Both the position numbers and the translations under genes were made by a program. From Kutzneria buriramensis (GTDB lineage Bacteria > Actinomycetota > Actinomycetes > Mycobacteriales > Pseudonocardiaceae), in assembly GCF_003387475.1 (NCBI RefSeq), contig NZ_QUNO01000003.1:682001-746000 (forward strand): a stretch of DNA of 64,000 nucleotides. Reading direction: 5' to 3'. Positions 17,641-26,538 of this stretch are shown one piece after another. Below the pieces are notes generated by a model. It was not told the DNA's origin. It saw nothing but the letters and a program-made list of their open reading frames with translations, and searched no databases. Positions within the stretch are counted from its first letter, which is position 1. Each line of letters opens with the position of its first letter.

Positions 17641-18357
17641 TCACTTGCCGGTGAGGCCCAGGGCGTCGGTGCTGATGTCCTTGAGCGCCGCCTTGTCCTG
17701 GTGGGCGCCGACGCACGCCGACAGCGTGATGGTGGTGACGTCGCCGTTGGTGGTGGACGCGTAGCCGCCGTCCTGGAGCTGATCGGTGGTGGGCATGTCG
17801 GTCGCCGTCACGCCGCCGTCCTTGAGCAGGTCGGTGATGTTGCCGGTGTTGTCCTGGCTGGTCAGCGTCCGCAGCTGCTGGGTGGCGTCGGCGCTGGGCA
17901 TCTTGACGTCGACCACCGACACCACGGCGACGGTGCCGTCCTTGGTGGTGGTCCGGTACAGGGACCGCACCAGCTGCTGGCACGGGTGGGTCTGGAGGAA
18001 CGTCTGCGTCTTGCCGAAGGCGTGCTGCGCGCAGTTGGCGTCGGTGGCGGGGCCGGCGACCCGGACGAAGGTGTACTTGCCGGCGACCACGCCCTGCGGG
18101 GCCTGCGCCTCGGCGACGCCGGCGACGTGCGAGGGCTGCACGGCCCAGAACAGCAGGCCCGACAGCACGGCGACACCGACCAGACCCAGGCCCTGGAGCA
18201 GCAGCTTGTTGCGCCGGTCGGGCGGCTGGGGGCCGCCGCTGGGCTCCGGGTCGTAGAACTCCGGGGGCAGCTGGAACGGCGAGGTGTCAGACGGCCCGGC
18301 CGTCATCGGACTGGTCCGCCAGGTCGCCTGATCGGAAGGGGGATACGACTCCGACAC
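17641..18357 (-). CDS. Single-pass membrane protein with extracytoplasmic domain, function unknown
   Basis: About 238 residues. A Pro/Ser/Asp-rich cytoplasmic head (about 65 residues) precedes RRNKLLLQGLGLVGVAVLSGLLFWAV, one membrane anchor. The outer domain (about residues 95-238) has three Cys (NCAQHAFG, HPCQQL and SACVGAH) that may form disulfides, and a VVSVVDVKMPSADATQQL strand-helix pattern. No family is recognised. The start is uncertain: GTG 18357 is chosen, but ATG 18306 is possible. It is convergent with the DUF4439 gene. Confidence 0.7.
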   Translation of the reverse strand: MSESYPPSDQATWRTSPMTAGPSDTSPFQLPPEFYDPEPSGGPQPPDRRNKLLLQGLGLVGVAVLSGLLFWAVQPSHVAGVAEAQAPQGVVAGKYTFVRVAGPATDANCAQHAFGKTQTFLQTHPCQQLVRSLYRTTTKDGTVAVVSVVDVKMPSADATQQLRTLTSQDNTGNITDLLKDGGVTATDMPTTDQLQDGGYASTTNGDVTTITLSACVGAHQDKAALKDISTDALGLTGK

Positions 18358-18417
18358 AACCAGCACCGTAACGGGTGAGCGATTGCGACACGATTCGGCC
18401 GACCCCATCACGATCCG

Positions 18418-19437
18418 TCACCGGAGCAGCGACCGGACCGCCAGTTCCACGTCGTCGACCGTGTTGTTCAGGGCAAACGACAACCGGACGCGGCCGGCTC
18501 GGACCGAATGCCGCACACCGGCCTGCGCCAATCGGGTGGCATTCGCGTCGACGGAAACGATGGCGGATTCACCGGGCGGCAGGCCGAGCCGGTCGAGGAA
18601 CAGGTTGGCCAGGCCGACGTTGTGCCGGCGGACCGCCTCGACGTCCAGCGACGCCAGCCACGGCAGCACGGCCGCCGCGCCGACGTGGGAGAACCAGGCG
18701 GGCGAGAGGTCGAGCCGACGGGCGTCGCCGGCCAGTCGCAGCGGCAGGCCGTAGACGGTCTGCCAGGGGTCCTCGCCGGCGTACCAGTTCGCGACCAGCG
18801 GGAGGGTCCGGTCCAGCACGTCCGGGTGAAGCGCCATCCACGCCGCGCCACGGGGCGTCATCAGCCACTTGTAGCCGGCGGCGACCACGTAGTCGGCCCA
18901 GGCGAGGTCGGCCGGCAGCCAGCCCAGGGCCTGGGTGGCGTCGAGCACGACGGTGACGCCGGCCCGGTTGCGGCGCACGGCGTCGAGGTCGAGCACGGCC
19001 CCGTCGCTGGACTGCACGACGCTGGCGGCCAGCACGTCGTGGTCACGCATCGCGTCCGGGACCTCGGCCAGCGGCACCTCGGTCACCTTGATCCCCCGGT
19101 GCCCCAGCGCCGCGAACGGGAAGGTCGTGCTGGTGAACTCGCCGTCCGGCACGAGCACCCGGGCGCCGTCCGGCACGGACGCGGCGGCCAGCGCGATCAG
19201 CTGGGAGGCGCTGGCCCCGATCGCCACCTGGGCCGCGTCCACGCCGACCAACGCGGCGAAGGCCGCCCTCGCGGCGGCCACGTCGGCGTCGAAGCCGGGC
19301 GGCACGTCCGCGCCGAGCCGCCACCGCCGCACCGCCGCCTCCACCGCGTCGGCGGCCACGGTCGGTGGCACACCGATACTTGCCGTGTTGAGATAGCCCG
19401 CCGGGATGTCGAAGGTCTGTCCGAAGGCTTCGCGCAC
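18418..19437 (-). CDS. Class V aminotransferase (PLP-dependent, fold type I)
   Basis: 339 residues. Seen: YLNTASIGVPP near the start, VVLDATQALGWLPADL (PLP-ring Asp) and YVVAAGYKWLMTPRGAAWM with the Schiff-base Lys in GYKW. The family includes cysteine desulfurases, kynureninase-like enzymes and isopenicillin-N epimerase-like proteins; no Cys-loop typical of desulfurases is visible, so it is best left as a generic aminotransferase. The start is GTG 19437. It is divergent from the YjbQ-family gene, with 24 bases between starts. Confidence 0.85.
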   Translation of the reverse strand: MREAFGQTFDIPAGYLNTASIGVPPTVAADAVEAAVRRWRLGADVPPGFDADVAAARAAFAALVGVDAAQVAIGASASQLIALAAASVPDGARVLVPDGEFTSTTFPFAALGHRGIKVTEVPLAEVPDAMRDHDVLAASVVQSSDGAVLDLDAVRRNRAGVTVVLDATQALGWLPADLAWADYVVAAGYKWLMTPRGAAWMALHPDVLDRTLPLVANWYAGEDPWQTVYGLPLRLAGDARRLDLSPAWFSHVGAAAVLPWLASLDVEAVRRHNVGLANLFLDRLGLPPGESAIVSVDANATRLAQAGVRHSVRAGRVRLSFALNNTVDDVELAVRSLLR

Positions 19438-19448
19438 GGATCACACGC

Positions 19449-19454
19449 TACGTT
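19449..19454 (+). promoter_or_regulatory. Possible -10 for a leaderless YjbQ-family mRNA
   Basis: TACGTT lies 7 bases before the GTG at 19462, and no ribosome binding site is present. This is the spacing expected of a leaderless actinobacterial transcript. A -35 is not clear. Confidence 0.4.
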
Positions 19455-19461
19455 CAACCAT

Positions 19462-19872
19462 GTGCGAAGTGTGGAAATTCAGATCAGGACCGGATCATCC
19501 GAGGTCGTGTACGACCTGACCGCGGACTGCGAGCGATTTCTCGCCGAGGAAGGCGCCGTGGACGGGTTGCTGCACGTCTGGGTGCCACACGCGACGGCCG
19601 GCCTCGCGGTGCTGGAGACCGGCGCGGGCAGCGACGACGACCTGCTGACGGCGCTGTCCCGGCTGCTGCCGCGTGACGAGGCGTGGCGACACCGTCACGG
19701 CACGCCAGGACACGGCCGGGACCACGTGCTACCTGCGTTTCTTCCGCCGTACGCGACGATTCCGGTCCTCGCCGGCCGGCTGGCGACGGGCACCTGGCAG
19801 TCGATCTGCCTGGTCGACACCAATGTGGACAATCCGGTCCGGCACGTCCGCTTCTCCCTGCTCCGCGGTTGA
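19462..19872 (+). CDS. YjbQ/UPF0047 family protein
   Basis: 136 residues. Family landmarks: LLHVWVPHATAGLAVLE, HGTPGHGRDHVLPAFL (the conserved His cluster) and LATGTWQSICLVDTN. UPF0047 proteins have been reported to show weak thiamine-phosphate synthase activity, hence the common name secondary thiamine-phosphate synthase; the real role is unknown. The start is GTG 19462, or GTG 19471. It is probably leaderless. Confidence 0.88.
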   Translation: MRSVEIQIRTGSSEVVYDLTADCERFLAEEGAVDGLLHVWVPHATAGLAVLETGAGSDDDLLTALSRLLPRDEAWRHRHGTPGHGRDHVLPAFLPPYATIPVLAGRLATGTWQSICLVDTNVDNPVRHVRFSLLRG

Positions 19873-20004
19873 TCACCGAACGCCGTCTCCCCCATACGAG
19901 GGTGATACGAATCCGGTGACGTGCGGAATTGTCCCGTTGAATTCACTTCTCCGGTTAACCCTGCCTTTTCGTCTCTTGCCCGAAACGGCCCAGGACTGGC
20001 ACCC

Positions 20005-20032
20005 TTGACGCCGATGCGCATTCCCGTACTCC
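20005..20032 (+). promoter_or_regulatory. Candidate promoter of the LAL regulator gene
   Basis: TTGACG (20005-20010), a 16-base spacer and TACTCC (20027-20032), 20 bases before the start at 20052. This is a good sigma-70-type match for this genome. Confidence 0.5.
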
Positions 20033-20051
20033 CCCAGCCTTGCGAGGTGCC

Positions 20052-22970
20052 GTGACCGGCCGGCGCGAACGCACGCGGGGTACGGCGGAGGACCCTGACC
20101 GGGCGCCGCTGGTCGGCCGGGCGGACGCGCTGCGCTCGGTGGACAAGACGCTGGACCGGGCAGGAAAGGGCGCGTTCCAGCTGTTGGAGCTGGTCGGCGA
20201 GCCGGGGGTGGGCAAGAGCCGGCTGCTGGCCGAGGCGGTGGCGGCGGCCCGCGGCAAGGGCATGCTGACGCTGGTCGGCCGGGCCTCGGAGTTCGAGCGG
20301 GACGCCCCGCTGGCGGCGGTCGCCGACGCGCTGGACGACCACCTGGAGACGTTGTCGGACCGTCAGCTGGCCCGCCTGAGCGACGGCGAGCGGCGGCTGC
20401 TGGGCTCGGTGTTCGCGGGCATCGCCACGGACGTCCCGGCCGAGGCCACGGACCGCTACCGGCTGTACCGCGCCGTGCGGGGCCTGCTGGAGCTGCTGGC
20501 CGAGTCCGGCGGCATGGTGCTGGTGCTGGACGACGTGCACTGGGCCGACGAGAGCTCGGTGGAGCTGCTGGACCACCTGCTGCGGCACCCGCCGCGCGGC
20601 CGGCTCGTGGTTGCGGTGGCCTACCGCCCGGGCCAGGCGTCGCCGCTGCTGGTGGCGGCGCTGGGCTTGGCCCAGCCGACCCGCCGCGTACGGCTGGATG
20701 TGGCGCCGCTGACCGAGCAGGAGACCGAGGAACTGCTCGGCCCGGACGTGAACCACACCCGCCGGCGCTGGCTGTTCGAGGCGAGCGGCGGCAATCCCTT
20801 CTACCTGGAAGCGCTGTCCCGGATGAACGGCGGCCGGGTGCCGGCGCCGCGGGACGCGCAGAGCGAGGCGTTCCCGTCGATGACGGCCGAGGTGCCGGAC
20901 ACGGTGCGGGCGGCGCTGCTGATGGAACTGACCAGCCTGAGCCGGATCGGGCAGCTGGTGGCGAAGGCGGCCGCGGTCGTCGGCGACGAGTTCGAGCCGG
21001 CGGCGGTCGCCGCGGCCGGTGAGATCGCCGAGTCGGACGCGCTGACGGCGTTGGACGAGCTGGTGGCCCGGGACGTGGTGCGGCCGGACGCGGCGCGCTT
21101 CCGGTTCCGGCATCCGCTGGTGCGGCACGCGGCGTACGCGTCGGCGAAGGCCGGCTGGCGGATGGGCGCGCACGGGCGGGCGGCGCACTTCCTGCGCGGC
21201 AAGGGCGCGCAGCCGCAGATGCTGGCGCACCACGTGGTGAACTCCGCCCCGTTCGGGGATCTCGCGTCGGTCGGCGAGCTGGCCTCGGCGGCGCAGGCCG
21301 TGGTCTCGCGCGCCCCGGCGACGGCGGCGCACTGGCTGGGCAACGCGCTGCGGCTGCTGCCCGACAACGAGGCGACGCGGCCGACGCGCTGCAATCTGTT
21401 GCTGGCGCTCGGCAACGCCCAGTTGACCAGCGGCCAGCTGGGCGCGGGCCGCGACTCGGCCCGTGAGGCGTTGCAGCTGCTGCCGGCCGAGGACCTGACC
21501 CGACGGGCGATCGCCGCGCGGCTGTGCGCGACGACGGAGCGCATGTTGGGGTCACGGGAGGCGGCGAAGGCTGTCCTGCTGGCGGAGCTCCGCAAGCTGC
21601 CGGACCCGTTGATGGTCGAGGCGGCGCCGCTGTACCTGCGGCTGGCCGTGGAGTACGTGGGCACGGGCGAGGCCGCGGAATGCGCGCGGATGCTGGAGGA
21701 GCTCACCAAGCTGGACCACCTGGACCCGCCGACGGCGTTCGCGGCCACGGCGCTGGGCGTGATGCCGGCCTACATCGCCGGCGACATCCCGGGCGCGCTG
21801 GACCGGCTGGACGAGGTGGACCGGCTGATGTCCCGGCTGACCGCCGCGGAGATCACGCCGTGGATGGACATCTGCGCGTGGCTGTGCTGGGCCGAGCTGA
21901 TGGTCGGCCGGCATTCCTCGGCGCTGGCCCGGCTGGACCGGGTGACCGAGCTGGCGCGGTCCACCGGGCAGCAGTTCGTGCTGGCGTACCTGTTGTCCGC
22001 CAAGATCTTCGCGCTGGGCCGGATGGGACGGCTGACCGAGGCGGCGACGGTGGCCGAGGAGGCGTGCGACATCGCGCGGCTGGTCGGCTCGGGCGACGCG
22101 CAGACGATCGCGCTCACCTCCCAGGCGCTGGTGCTGGCCTGGGCCGGCGAGTACCCGGCCGCGCTCAAGGCGGCCAGCGGGGGCGCGCAGGCCAACCAGC
22201 CGAGCAAGGTCTACTGGTCGGTGCTGGCCGGCTGCATGCGCAGCCTGGTGCTGATCTACTCCCGCGACCTCGAAGCGGGCAAGCCCGCGGTCCTGGCCGC
22301 GTGCGACGAGTTCGAGCTCGAGGGCGTCCGCGACGAGACGCTGATGCTGATCTGCCTGGAGGCGATCGCGCACGCCGAGGCGATCGCCGGCAACCCGGGC
22401 GCGGGCCTGCCGCTGGCCGACCGCGCCGACGCGATCCGGCACCCCGACCACGAGGTCAATGTCGCGATCGCCGACCTGATCCGGGCGCACGCGGTGAGCG
22501 GCTCGGACCCGTCGACCTCGGCGCGGCTGGCGCTCCGGGCCGCGGACACGCTCACGGGCCCTGACTACCGTCTGGAGGAGGGCCGCGCGCGGCTGCGCGC
22601 CGGCCAGAGCCTCGCCGCCGCCGGCGACCGCGCGGGCGGGCTCAGGCAGCTGGCCATCGCGGCCGAACTGTTCGCCACGGCCGGCGCACGCGGGCTGCAC
22701 GCCCAGGCCACCGAGGCGCAGCGCCGGCTCGGCCAACGGGTGCCGGTGCCGCGCGGCGGCCGCCGGCCGGAGCTGCCGTTCGGGCTGTCGGCCCGCGAGT
22801 TCGAGGTGGCGCGGCTGGTCGTGGAGGGCCGGACGAACGCCCAGATCGCGGAGCGGCTGTCGCTGAGCCTGCGGACGGTGGAGACGCACCTGACGCGCGT
22901 GTTCGGCAAGACCGGGGTGCCGGCGCGGGGCGGCCTGGGCCGCGTGCTGGGCCCGCACCTCGAAAACTGA
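20052..22970 (+). CDS. LAL-type LuxR transcriptional regulator with AAA/NACHT-like ATPase
   Basis: 972 residues. N-terminal Walker A GEPGVGKSR (about 44-52) and Walker B-like LVLDDVHWADE (about 155); then winged-helix and TPR-like helical repeats over about 300-880, and a C-terminal LuxR HTH (LSAREFEVARLVVEGRTNAQIAERL ... TVETHLTRVFGKTGV, about 905-965). Large ATP-binding LuxR regulators activate maltose, antibiotic and other operons after binding an inducer. The start is GTG 20052 behind GCGAGG; TTG 20040 is less likely. It lies directly upstream of, and in line with, the four-gene hydrolase/GMC/patatin/C-domain operon, which it may control. Confidence 0.92.
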   Translation: MTGRRERTRGTAEDPDRAPLVGRADALRSVDKTLDRAGKGAFQLLELVGEPGVGKSRLLAEAVAAARGKGMLTLVGRASEFERDAPLAAVADALDDHLETLSDRQLARLSDGERRLLGSVFAGIATDVPAEATDRYRLYRAVRGLLELLAESGGMVLVLDDVHWADESSVELLDHLLRHPPRGRLVVAVAYRPGQASPLLVAALGLAQPTRRVRLDVAPLTEQETEELLGPDVNHTRRRWLFEASGGNPFYLEALSRMNGGRVPAPRDAQSEAFPSMTAEVPDTVRAALLMELTSLSRIGQLVAKAAAVVGDEFEPAAVAAAGEIAESDALTALDELVARDVVRPDAARFRFRHPLVRHAAYASAKAGWRMGAHGRAAHFLRGKGAQPQMLAHHVVNSAPFGDLASVGELASAAQAVVSRAPATAAHWLGNALRLLPDNEATRPTRCNLLLALGNAQLTSGQLGAGRDSAREALQLLPAEDLTRRAIAARLCATTERMLGSREAAKAVLLAELRKLPDPLMVEAAPLYLRLAVEYVGTGEAAECARMLEELTKLDHLDPPTAFAATALGVMPAYIAGDIPGALDRLDEVDRLMSRLTAAEITPWMDICAWLCWAELMVGRHSSALARLDRVTELARSTGQQFVLAYLLSAKIFALGRMGRLTEAATVAEEACDIARLVGSGDAQTIALTSQALVLAWAGEYPAALKAASGGAQANQPSKVYWSVLAGCMRSLVLIYSRDLEAGKPAVLAACDEFELEGVRDETLMLICLEAIAHAEAIAGNPGAGLPLADRADAIRHPDHEVNVAIADLIRAHAVSGSDPSTSARLALRAADTLTGPDYRLEEGRARLRAGQSLAAAGDRAGGLRQLAIAAELFATAGARGLHAQATEAQRRLGQRVPVPRGGRRPELPFGLSAREFEVARLVVEGRTNAQIAERLSLSLRTVETHLTRVFGKTGVPARGGLGRVLGPHLEN

Positions 22971-23011
22971 CCAACGCGTCAAAAACGGTCACGCTGCGGG
23001 CATGGCCCCTC

Positions 23012-23028
23012 ACCTGGGCGTACCAGGT
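23012..23028. promoter_or_regulatory. Inverted repeat after the LAL gene
   Basis: ACCTGG-gcgta-CCAGGT, 42 bases after the LAL stop and 119 bases before the next gene. It is a short terminator or a regulator-binding site. Confidence 0.4.
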
Positions 23029-23063
23029 TCGGCGGCCGATCGGGCCGGATCGAACACCGAATG

Positions 23064-23079
23064 TCGTGGTTTACCACGA
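23064..23079. promoter_or_regulatory. Inverted repeat in the promoter region of the 23147 operon
   Basis: TCGTGG-ttta-CCACGA, a perfect 6-bp inverted repeat 68 bases before the first gene. It is a candidate operator, perhaps for the adjacent LAL regulator. Confidence 0.45.
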
Positions 23080-23146
23080 TGGAAAAGACGAAGCTGGTCC
23101 GTCAGGGTGACGGTCGACCAACAGACGAGTCGCTGGGGGGCGCGCC

Positions 23147-24217
23147 ATGAACCGTGAGATCCCGCTCTACACCCTCGACGGTGTGCGCGACGCGGATGTG
23201 AGCGTTCACCCGGTGACCACCCTGGACGGCCTCGGCCTGACGCTGACCCGGTTCCGCCGGGAGCCCGCCGAGGACGTCGTGCTGCTGGTGCACGGCCTGA
23301 CCTCGTCCACGGACATGTTCGTCATGCCGGAGCACCGCAACCTGGTCAACCACCTGCTGGACAACGGGTTCGGCGAGGTGTGGTCCTTCGACTCCCGCAT
23401 GAGCAACCGCCTGCCGTACAACAAGTCGCAGCACCGGTTCACGCTGGACGACCTGGCGCGCAACGACTATCCCGCGGCACTGTCCGAACTCCGCCGCCAC
23501 GTCGGGGGGCGGCGGATCCACGTGGTCGCGCACTGCCTCGGCTCCGTGTCCTTCCTGATGAGCCTGTTCTCCGGGGCGGTCGGGGACATCGCGAGCATGG
23601 TGTGCAACAGCGTCGGCCTCACCCCACGGGTGCCGCTGTGGTCGCGGGCGCGCCTGGTCGCCGGCCCGGACGTCGTCGAGTACGGCCTGCGCCAGCCGTA
23701 CCTGGACCCGCAGTGGGGCGACGCGCCGGCGTTCACCACCGGCTGGGCGGTGTCCAAGGTGATGTCGGTGCTGCACCCGGAGTGCTCGGTGCCGGCCTGC
23801 CACCTGCTCAGCATGATGTGGGGCACCGGCTGGCCGGCCATGTACGAGCACCGCAACCTGCTGCCGGTCACGCACCAGCGGATCGGCGACATCTGCCAGG
23901 CCAGCGGCGTCAACTACGACCGGCACGTGCGCAAGATCATCTTCGCCGGCCGGGCCGTGGCCTACGACACCGGCGAGGACTACACCGCCGACCTCGGCGC
24001 CGTGACGACCCCGCTGCTGCTGCTCACGGGCTCGCACAACCGGGTGTTCATCGACTCGCAGCAGGTGTTCCACCGCCGGCTGGAGGAGGCCGCGCCCGGC
24101 CGGCACGAGCTGCGGGTGCTGCCCGGCTACGGGCACCTCGACCCGTTCATCGGCAAGCACGCCGACCTCGAGGTGTTCCCGCACATCGTGGACTTCCTGA
24201 AGCAGCGGGCCTCGTGA
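23147..24217 (+). CDS. Alpha/beta hydrolase with Cys at the nucleophile elbow
   Basis: 356 residues. VVLLVHGLTSSTDMF (oxyanion His-Gly) is followed by VVAHCLGSVSF, where the normal GxSxG nucleophile Ser is Cys130; the catalytic His is likely H330 (PGYGHLDPF). The usual acid-loop region reads LLTGSHNRVF without an obvious Asp. A Cys elbow is known in dienelactone hydrolases and also in hydrolase domains found with cholesterol-oxidase-like GMC enzymes. It is the first gene of a coupled four-gene operon; ATG 23147 follows GGGGGG, and its stop overlaps the GMC start (TGATG). Confidence 0.88.
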   Translation: MNREIPLYTLDGVRDADVSVHPVTTLDGLGLTLTRFRREPAEDVVLLVHGLTSSTDMFVMPEHRNLVNHLLDNGFGEVWSFDSRMSNRLPYNKSQHRFTLDDLARNDYPAALSELRRHVGGRRIHVVAHCLGSVSFLMSLFSGAVGDIASMVCNSVGLTPRVPLWSRARLVAGPDVVEYGLRQPYLDPQWGDAPAFTTGWAVSKVMSVLHPECSVPACHLLSMMWGTGWPAMYEHRNLLPVTHQRIGDICQASGVNYDRHVRKIIFAGRAVAYDTGEDYTADLGAVTTPLLLLTGSHNRVFIDSQQVFHRRLEEAAPGRHELRVLPGYGHLDPFIGKHADLEVFPHIVDFLKQRAS

Positions 24218-26538
24218 TGGCCGGCCCACGGGGAACCGGGATCGAGACGGTCGACGCGGTGATCGTCGGCTCCGGCTTCGGCGGCTCCGTCGCCGCGCAC
24301 CGGCTCGCCGACGCGGGGCTGTCGGTCGTCGTGCTGGAGCGCGGCCGGGCCTGGCCGCCCGGCAGCTTCGCCCGCACGCCCGACGAGATGCACCACAACT
24401 TCTGGAACCCCGCGCAGGCCGACTACGGCCTGTTCGACGTGCTGGAGTTCCGCGGCTTCGACTCGGTGGTGTCGGCCGGCCTCGGCGGCGGGTCGCTGAT
24501 CTACGCGAACGTGTTGCTGCGCAAGGACGAGCGCTGGTTCGTGCAGGACAGCGAGCTGCCCGGCGGCGGCTACGAGTCGTGGCCGGTGACCCGCGAGGAC
24601 CTGGACCCGCACTACGACACCGTCGAGGCGATGCTGACGCCGAGCCGGTACCCGTTCGACGATCCGCAGTTCGCCGGCGTGCCCAAGACCGAGGCGTTCC
24701 AGGAGGCGGCCGCCGGGCTGGGCCTGGACTGGCAGCTGCCGCCGCTGGCCGTGGCGTTCGCGGCCAAGCCGGGCGGGCAGCCGGGCATCGGGCTGCCGAT
24801 CGTCGAGCCGTCCTACGGCAACCTGCACGGCCTGCCCCGGCGCACCTGCCGCCTGTGCGGCGAGTGCGACTTCGGCTGCAACGACGGCGCGAAACTGAGC
24901 CTGGACCACACCTACCTGTCGGCGGCCAAGGCGGCCGGCGCGGACCTGCGCACGATGTGCGAGGTGCAGGCGATCCGGCCCGGCGGCCCCGGCTACCAGG
25001 TCCGCTACCTGCTGCACGGCATGGACGGCAGCTCGGTGCCCAAGCGCATCGACTGCGAGCGCCTGATCCTGGCCGCCGGCTCGTTCGGCACCACCCGCCT
25101 GCTGCTGGGCAACCGCGCCAACCTGCCCGGGCTGAGCGCGGCGCTGGGCACGCGGTTCAGCGGCAACGGCGACATGCTGTCGTTCGCGCTGCACGCCCGC
25201 CGCGACGGCCGCCCGCGTCCGATGCACGCCAGCCGCGGGCCGGTGATCACCAGCACCATCCGGGTCCCGGACGAGCTGGACGAGGACGGCGGGGTCGGGC
25301 GTGGGTTCTACATCCAGGACTCGGGCTACCCGGTGATCCTGGACTGGCTCGTGCAGAACATGGACGTGCGCGGCGACCTGTCCCGGCTGACCGGCTTCAC
25401 CTGGAACCGGGTGCGCGCGCTGCTGCGCTGGACCGGCCCGGACCACCTGGAGCACGGCATCGGCCAGCTGATCGGCAGCGGCACGCTGTCCAACTGCTCG
25501 CTGCCGCTGCTGGGCATGGGCCGGGACGTGCCCGACGGCGTGATGCGGCTGCGCAAGGGCGAGCTGGACGTGTCGTGGACGACCGAGACCAGCCGGGACT
25601 ACATCGAGCGGGTCCGCGCGACCATGCGGGCCATCACCGGCGCGCTGGGCGGCGAGTACGTGGACAATCCGCTCTGGCTGCGCCGCCGGCTGGCGGTCGC
25701 GCACCCGCTCGGGGGCGCGCCGATAGGCCGCCATCCCGGCGAGGGAGTCTGCGACCCTTATGGCGAGGTGTTCGGGCATCCGGGCCTGTACGTTGCCGAT
25801 GGGGCCGCGATGCCGGGCCCGGTGGGCGCGAACCCCTCGCTGACGATCGCCGCGATGGCGGACCGTCTCTGCGATCATCTGTTGCTCGCGCGCGGTATGG
25901 CGGGGAGGTCGTCCGCGCGCGGTGGTCAGCGCCGTTCAGGGGGAACGACGCAGGCCACTCCGGTGGCACCGGCCCGTCTCAGCGGGGGTCGGACCGGTGC
26001 AGCCGCCCTCTCGTTCACCGAGGAGATGGCCGGCCAGGTCACCCTCGGTGAACGAGAGGGGCAGAACCCGCTTCGCCTGCACGTGACCGTGTCGATCGAG
26101 GACATGGACGCGTTCCTGGCCGACCCGCGGCACGAGGCCGCCGCCACCGGCTGGCTGGACTGCGAGCCGCTGGGCGGCCGGCTGCTGGTCGCCCGTGGCC
26201 GGGTCGAGCTCATGGTGACCGAGAGCGCCGGCGGGCGGCGGCGGATGCGCTACCGGCTGCCGTTCGCCGACGACCGCGGCCGTGAGCTGCTGCTCAGCGG
26301 GCACAAGGAGCTGCGGGCCGGGCCGCCGACGGCGATCTGGCCGGACACCACCACGCTGCACGCGAAGATCCTCTGCGACGGCGTCACGCTCGGCGCCGGC
26401 GAGCTGCGGCTGGGTGGGCTGGACTTCTTACGCGAGCTCACCACGATCCGCGCCGCCAGTCCGACCGTGCTGGAGCGCTTCGGCACGTTCTTCCTGGGCT
26501 CCCTGTGGCAGGTGTACCGCCCGAGGCTGACGTCGTGA
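24217..26538 (+). CDS. GMC-family flavin oxidoreductase (cholesterol-oxidase-like) with extra C-terminal domain
   Basis: 773 residues. The N-terminal FAD-binding fold has VIVGSGFGGSVAAHRLA (about 15-31) and LERGR; GLGGGSLIYAN follows. At residues 211-221 the sequence reads CRLCGECDFGC, a Cx2Cx2Cx3C pattern identical in spacing to [4Fe-4S] ferredoxin motifs. The GMC core ends HPLGG ... GLYVADGAAMPGPVGANPSLTIAAMADR near residue 560. After a 30-residue Gly/Arg/Thr linker comes a second domain (about 597-773, FTEEMAGQ ... VSIEDMDAFLADP) of the type attached to large GMC proteins. It should oxidise a sterol- or alcohol-like lipid. It is coupled at both ends (TGATG and GTGA). An 18-bp palindrome lies at the domain junction. 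Confidence 0.88.
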   Translation: MAGPRGTGIETVDAVIVGSGFGGSVAAHRLADAGLSVVVLERGRAWPPGSFARTPDEMHHNFWNPAQADYGLFDVLEFRGFDSVVSAGLGGGSLIYANVLLRKDERWFVQDSELPGGGYESWPVTREDLDPHYDTVEAMLTPSRYPFDDPQFAGVPKTEAFQEAAAGLGLDWQLPPLAVAFAAKPGGQPGIGLPIVEPSYGNLHGLPRRTCRLCGECDFGCNDGAKLSLDHTYLSAAKAAGADLRTMCEVQAIRPGGPGYQVRYLLHGMDGSSVPKRIDCERLILAAGSFGTTRLLLGNRANLPGLSAALGTRFSGNGDMLSFALHARRDGRPRPMHASRGPVITSTIRVPDELDEDGGVGRGFYIQDSGYPVILDWLVQNMDVRGDLSRLTGFTWNRVRALLRWTGPDHLEHGIGQLIGSGTLSNCSLPLLGMGRDVPDGVMRLRKGELDVSWTTETSRDYIERVRATMRAITGALGGEYVDNPLWLRRRLAVAHPLGGAPIGRHPGEGVCDPYGEVFGHPGLYVADGAAMPGPVGANPSLTIAAMADRLCDHLLLARGMAGRSSARGGQRRSGGTTQATPVAPARLSGGRTGAAALSFTEEMAGQVTLGEREGQNPLRLHVTVSIEDMDAFLADPRHEAAATGWLDCEPLGGRLLVARGRVELMVTESAGGRRRMRYRLPFADDRGRELLLSGHKELRAGPPTAIWPDTTTLHAKILCDGVTLGAGELRLGGLDFLRELTTIRAASPTVLERFGTFFLGSLWQVYRPRLTS
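26006..26060. repeat. 18-bp perfect inverted repeat inside the GMC gene
   Basis: CCCTCTCGTTCACCGAGG (26006-26023) is repeated inverted at 26043-26060 with a 19-base spacer. It lies in frame exactly where the linker meets the C-terminal domain. Confidence 0.85.

Noticed and set aside
23380-24216. Upstream in-frame extension of the GMC gene
   Set aside because: The frame is open by GC bias only; it overlaps the well-supported hydrolase gene and GMC homology begins at 24217.
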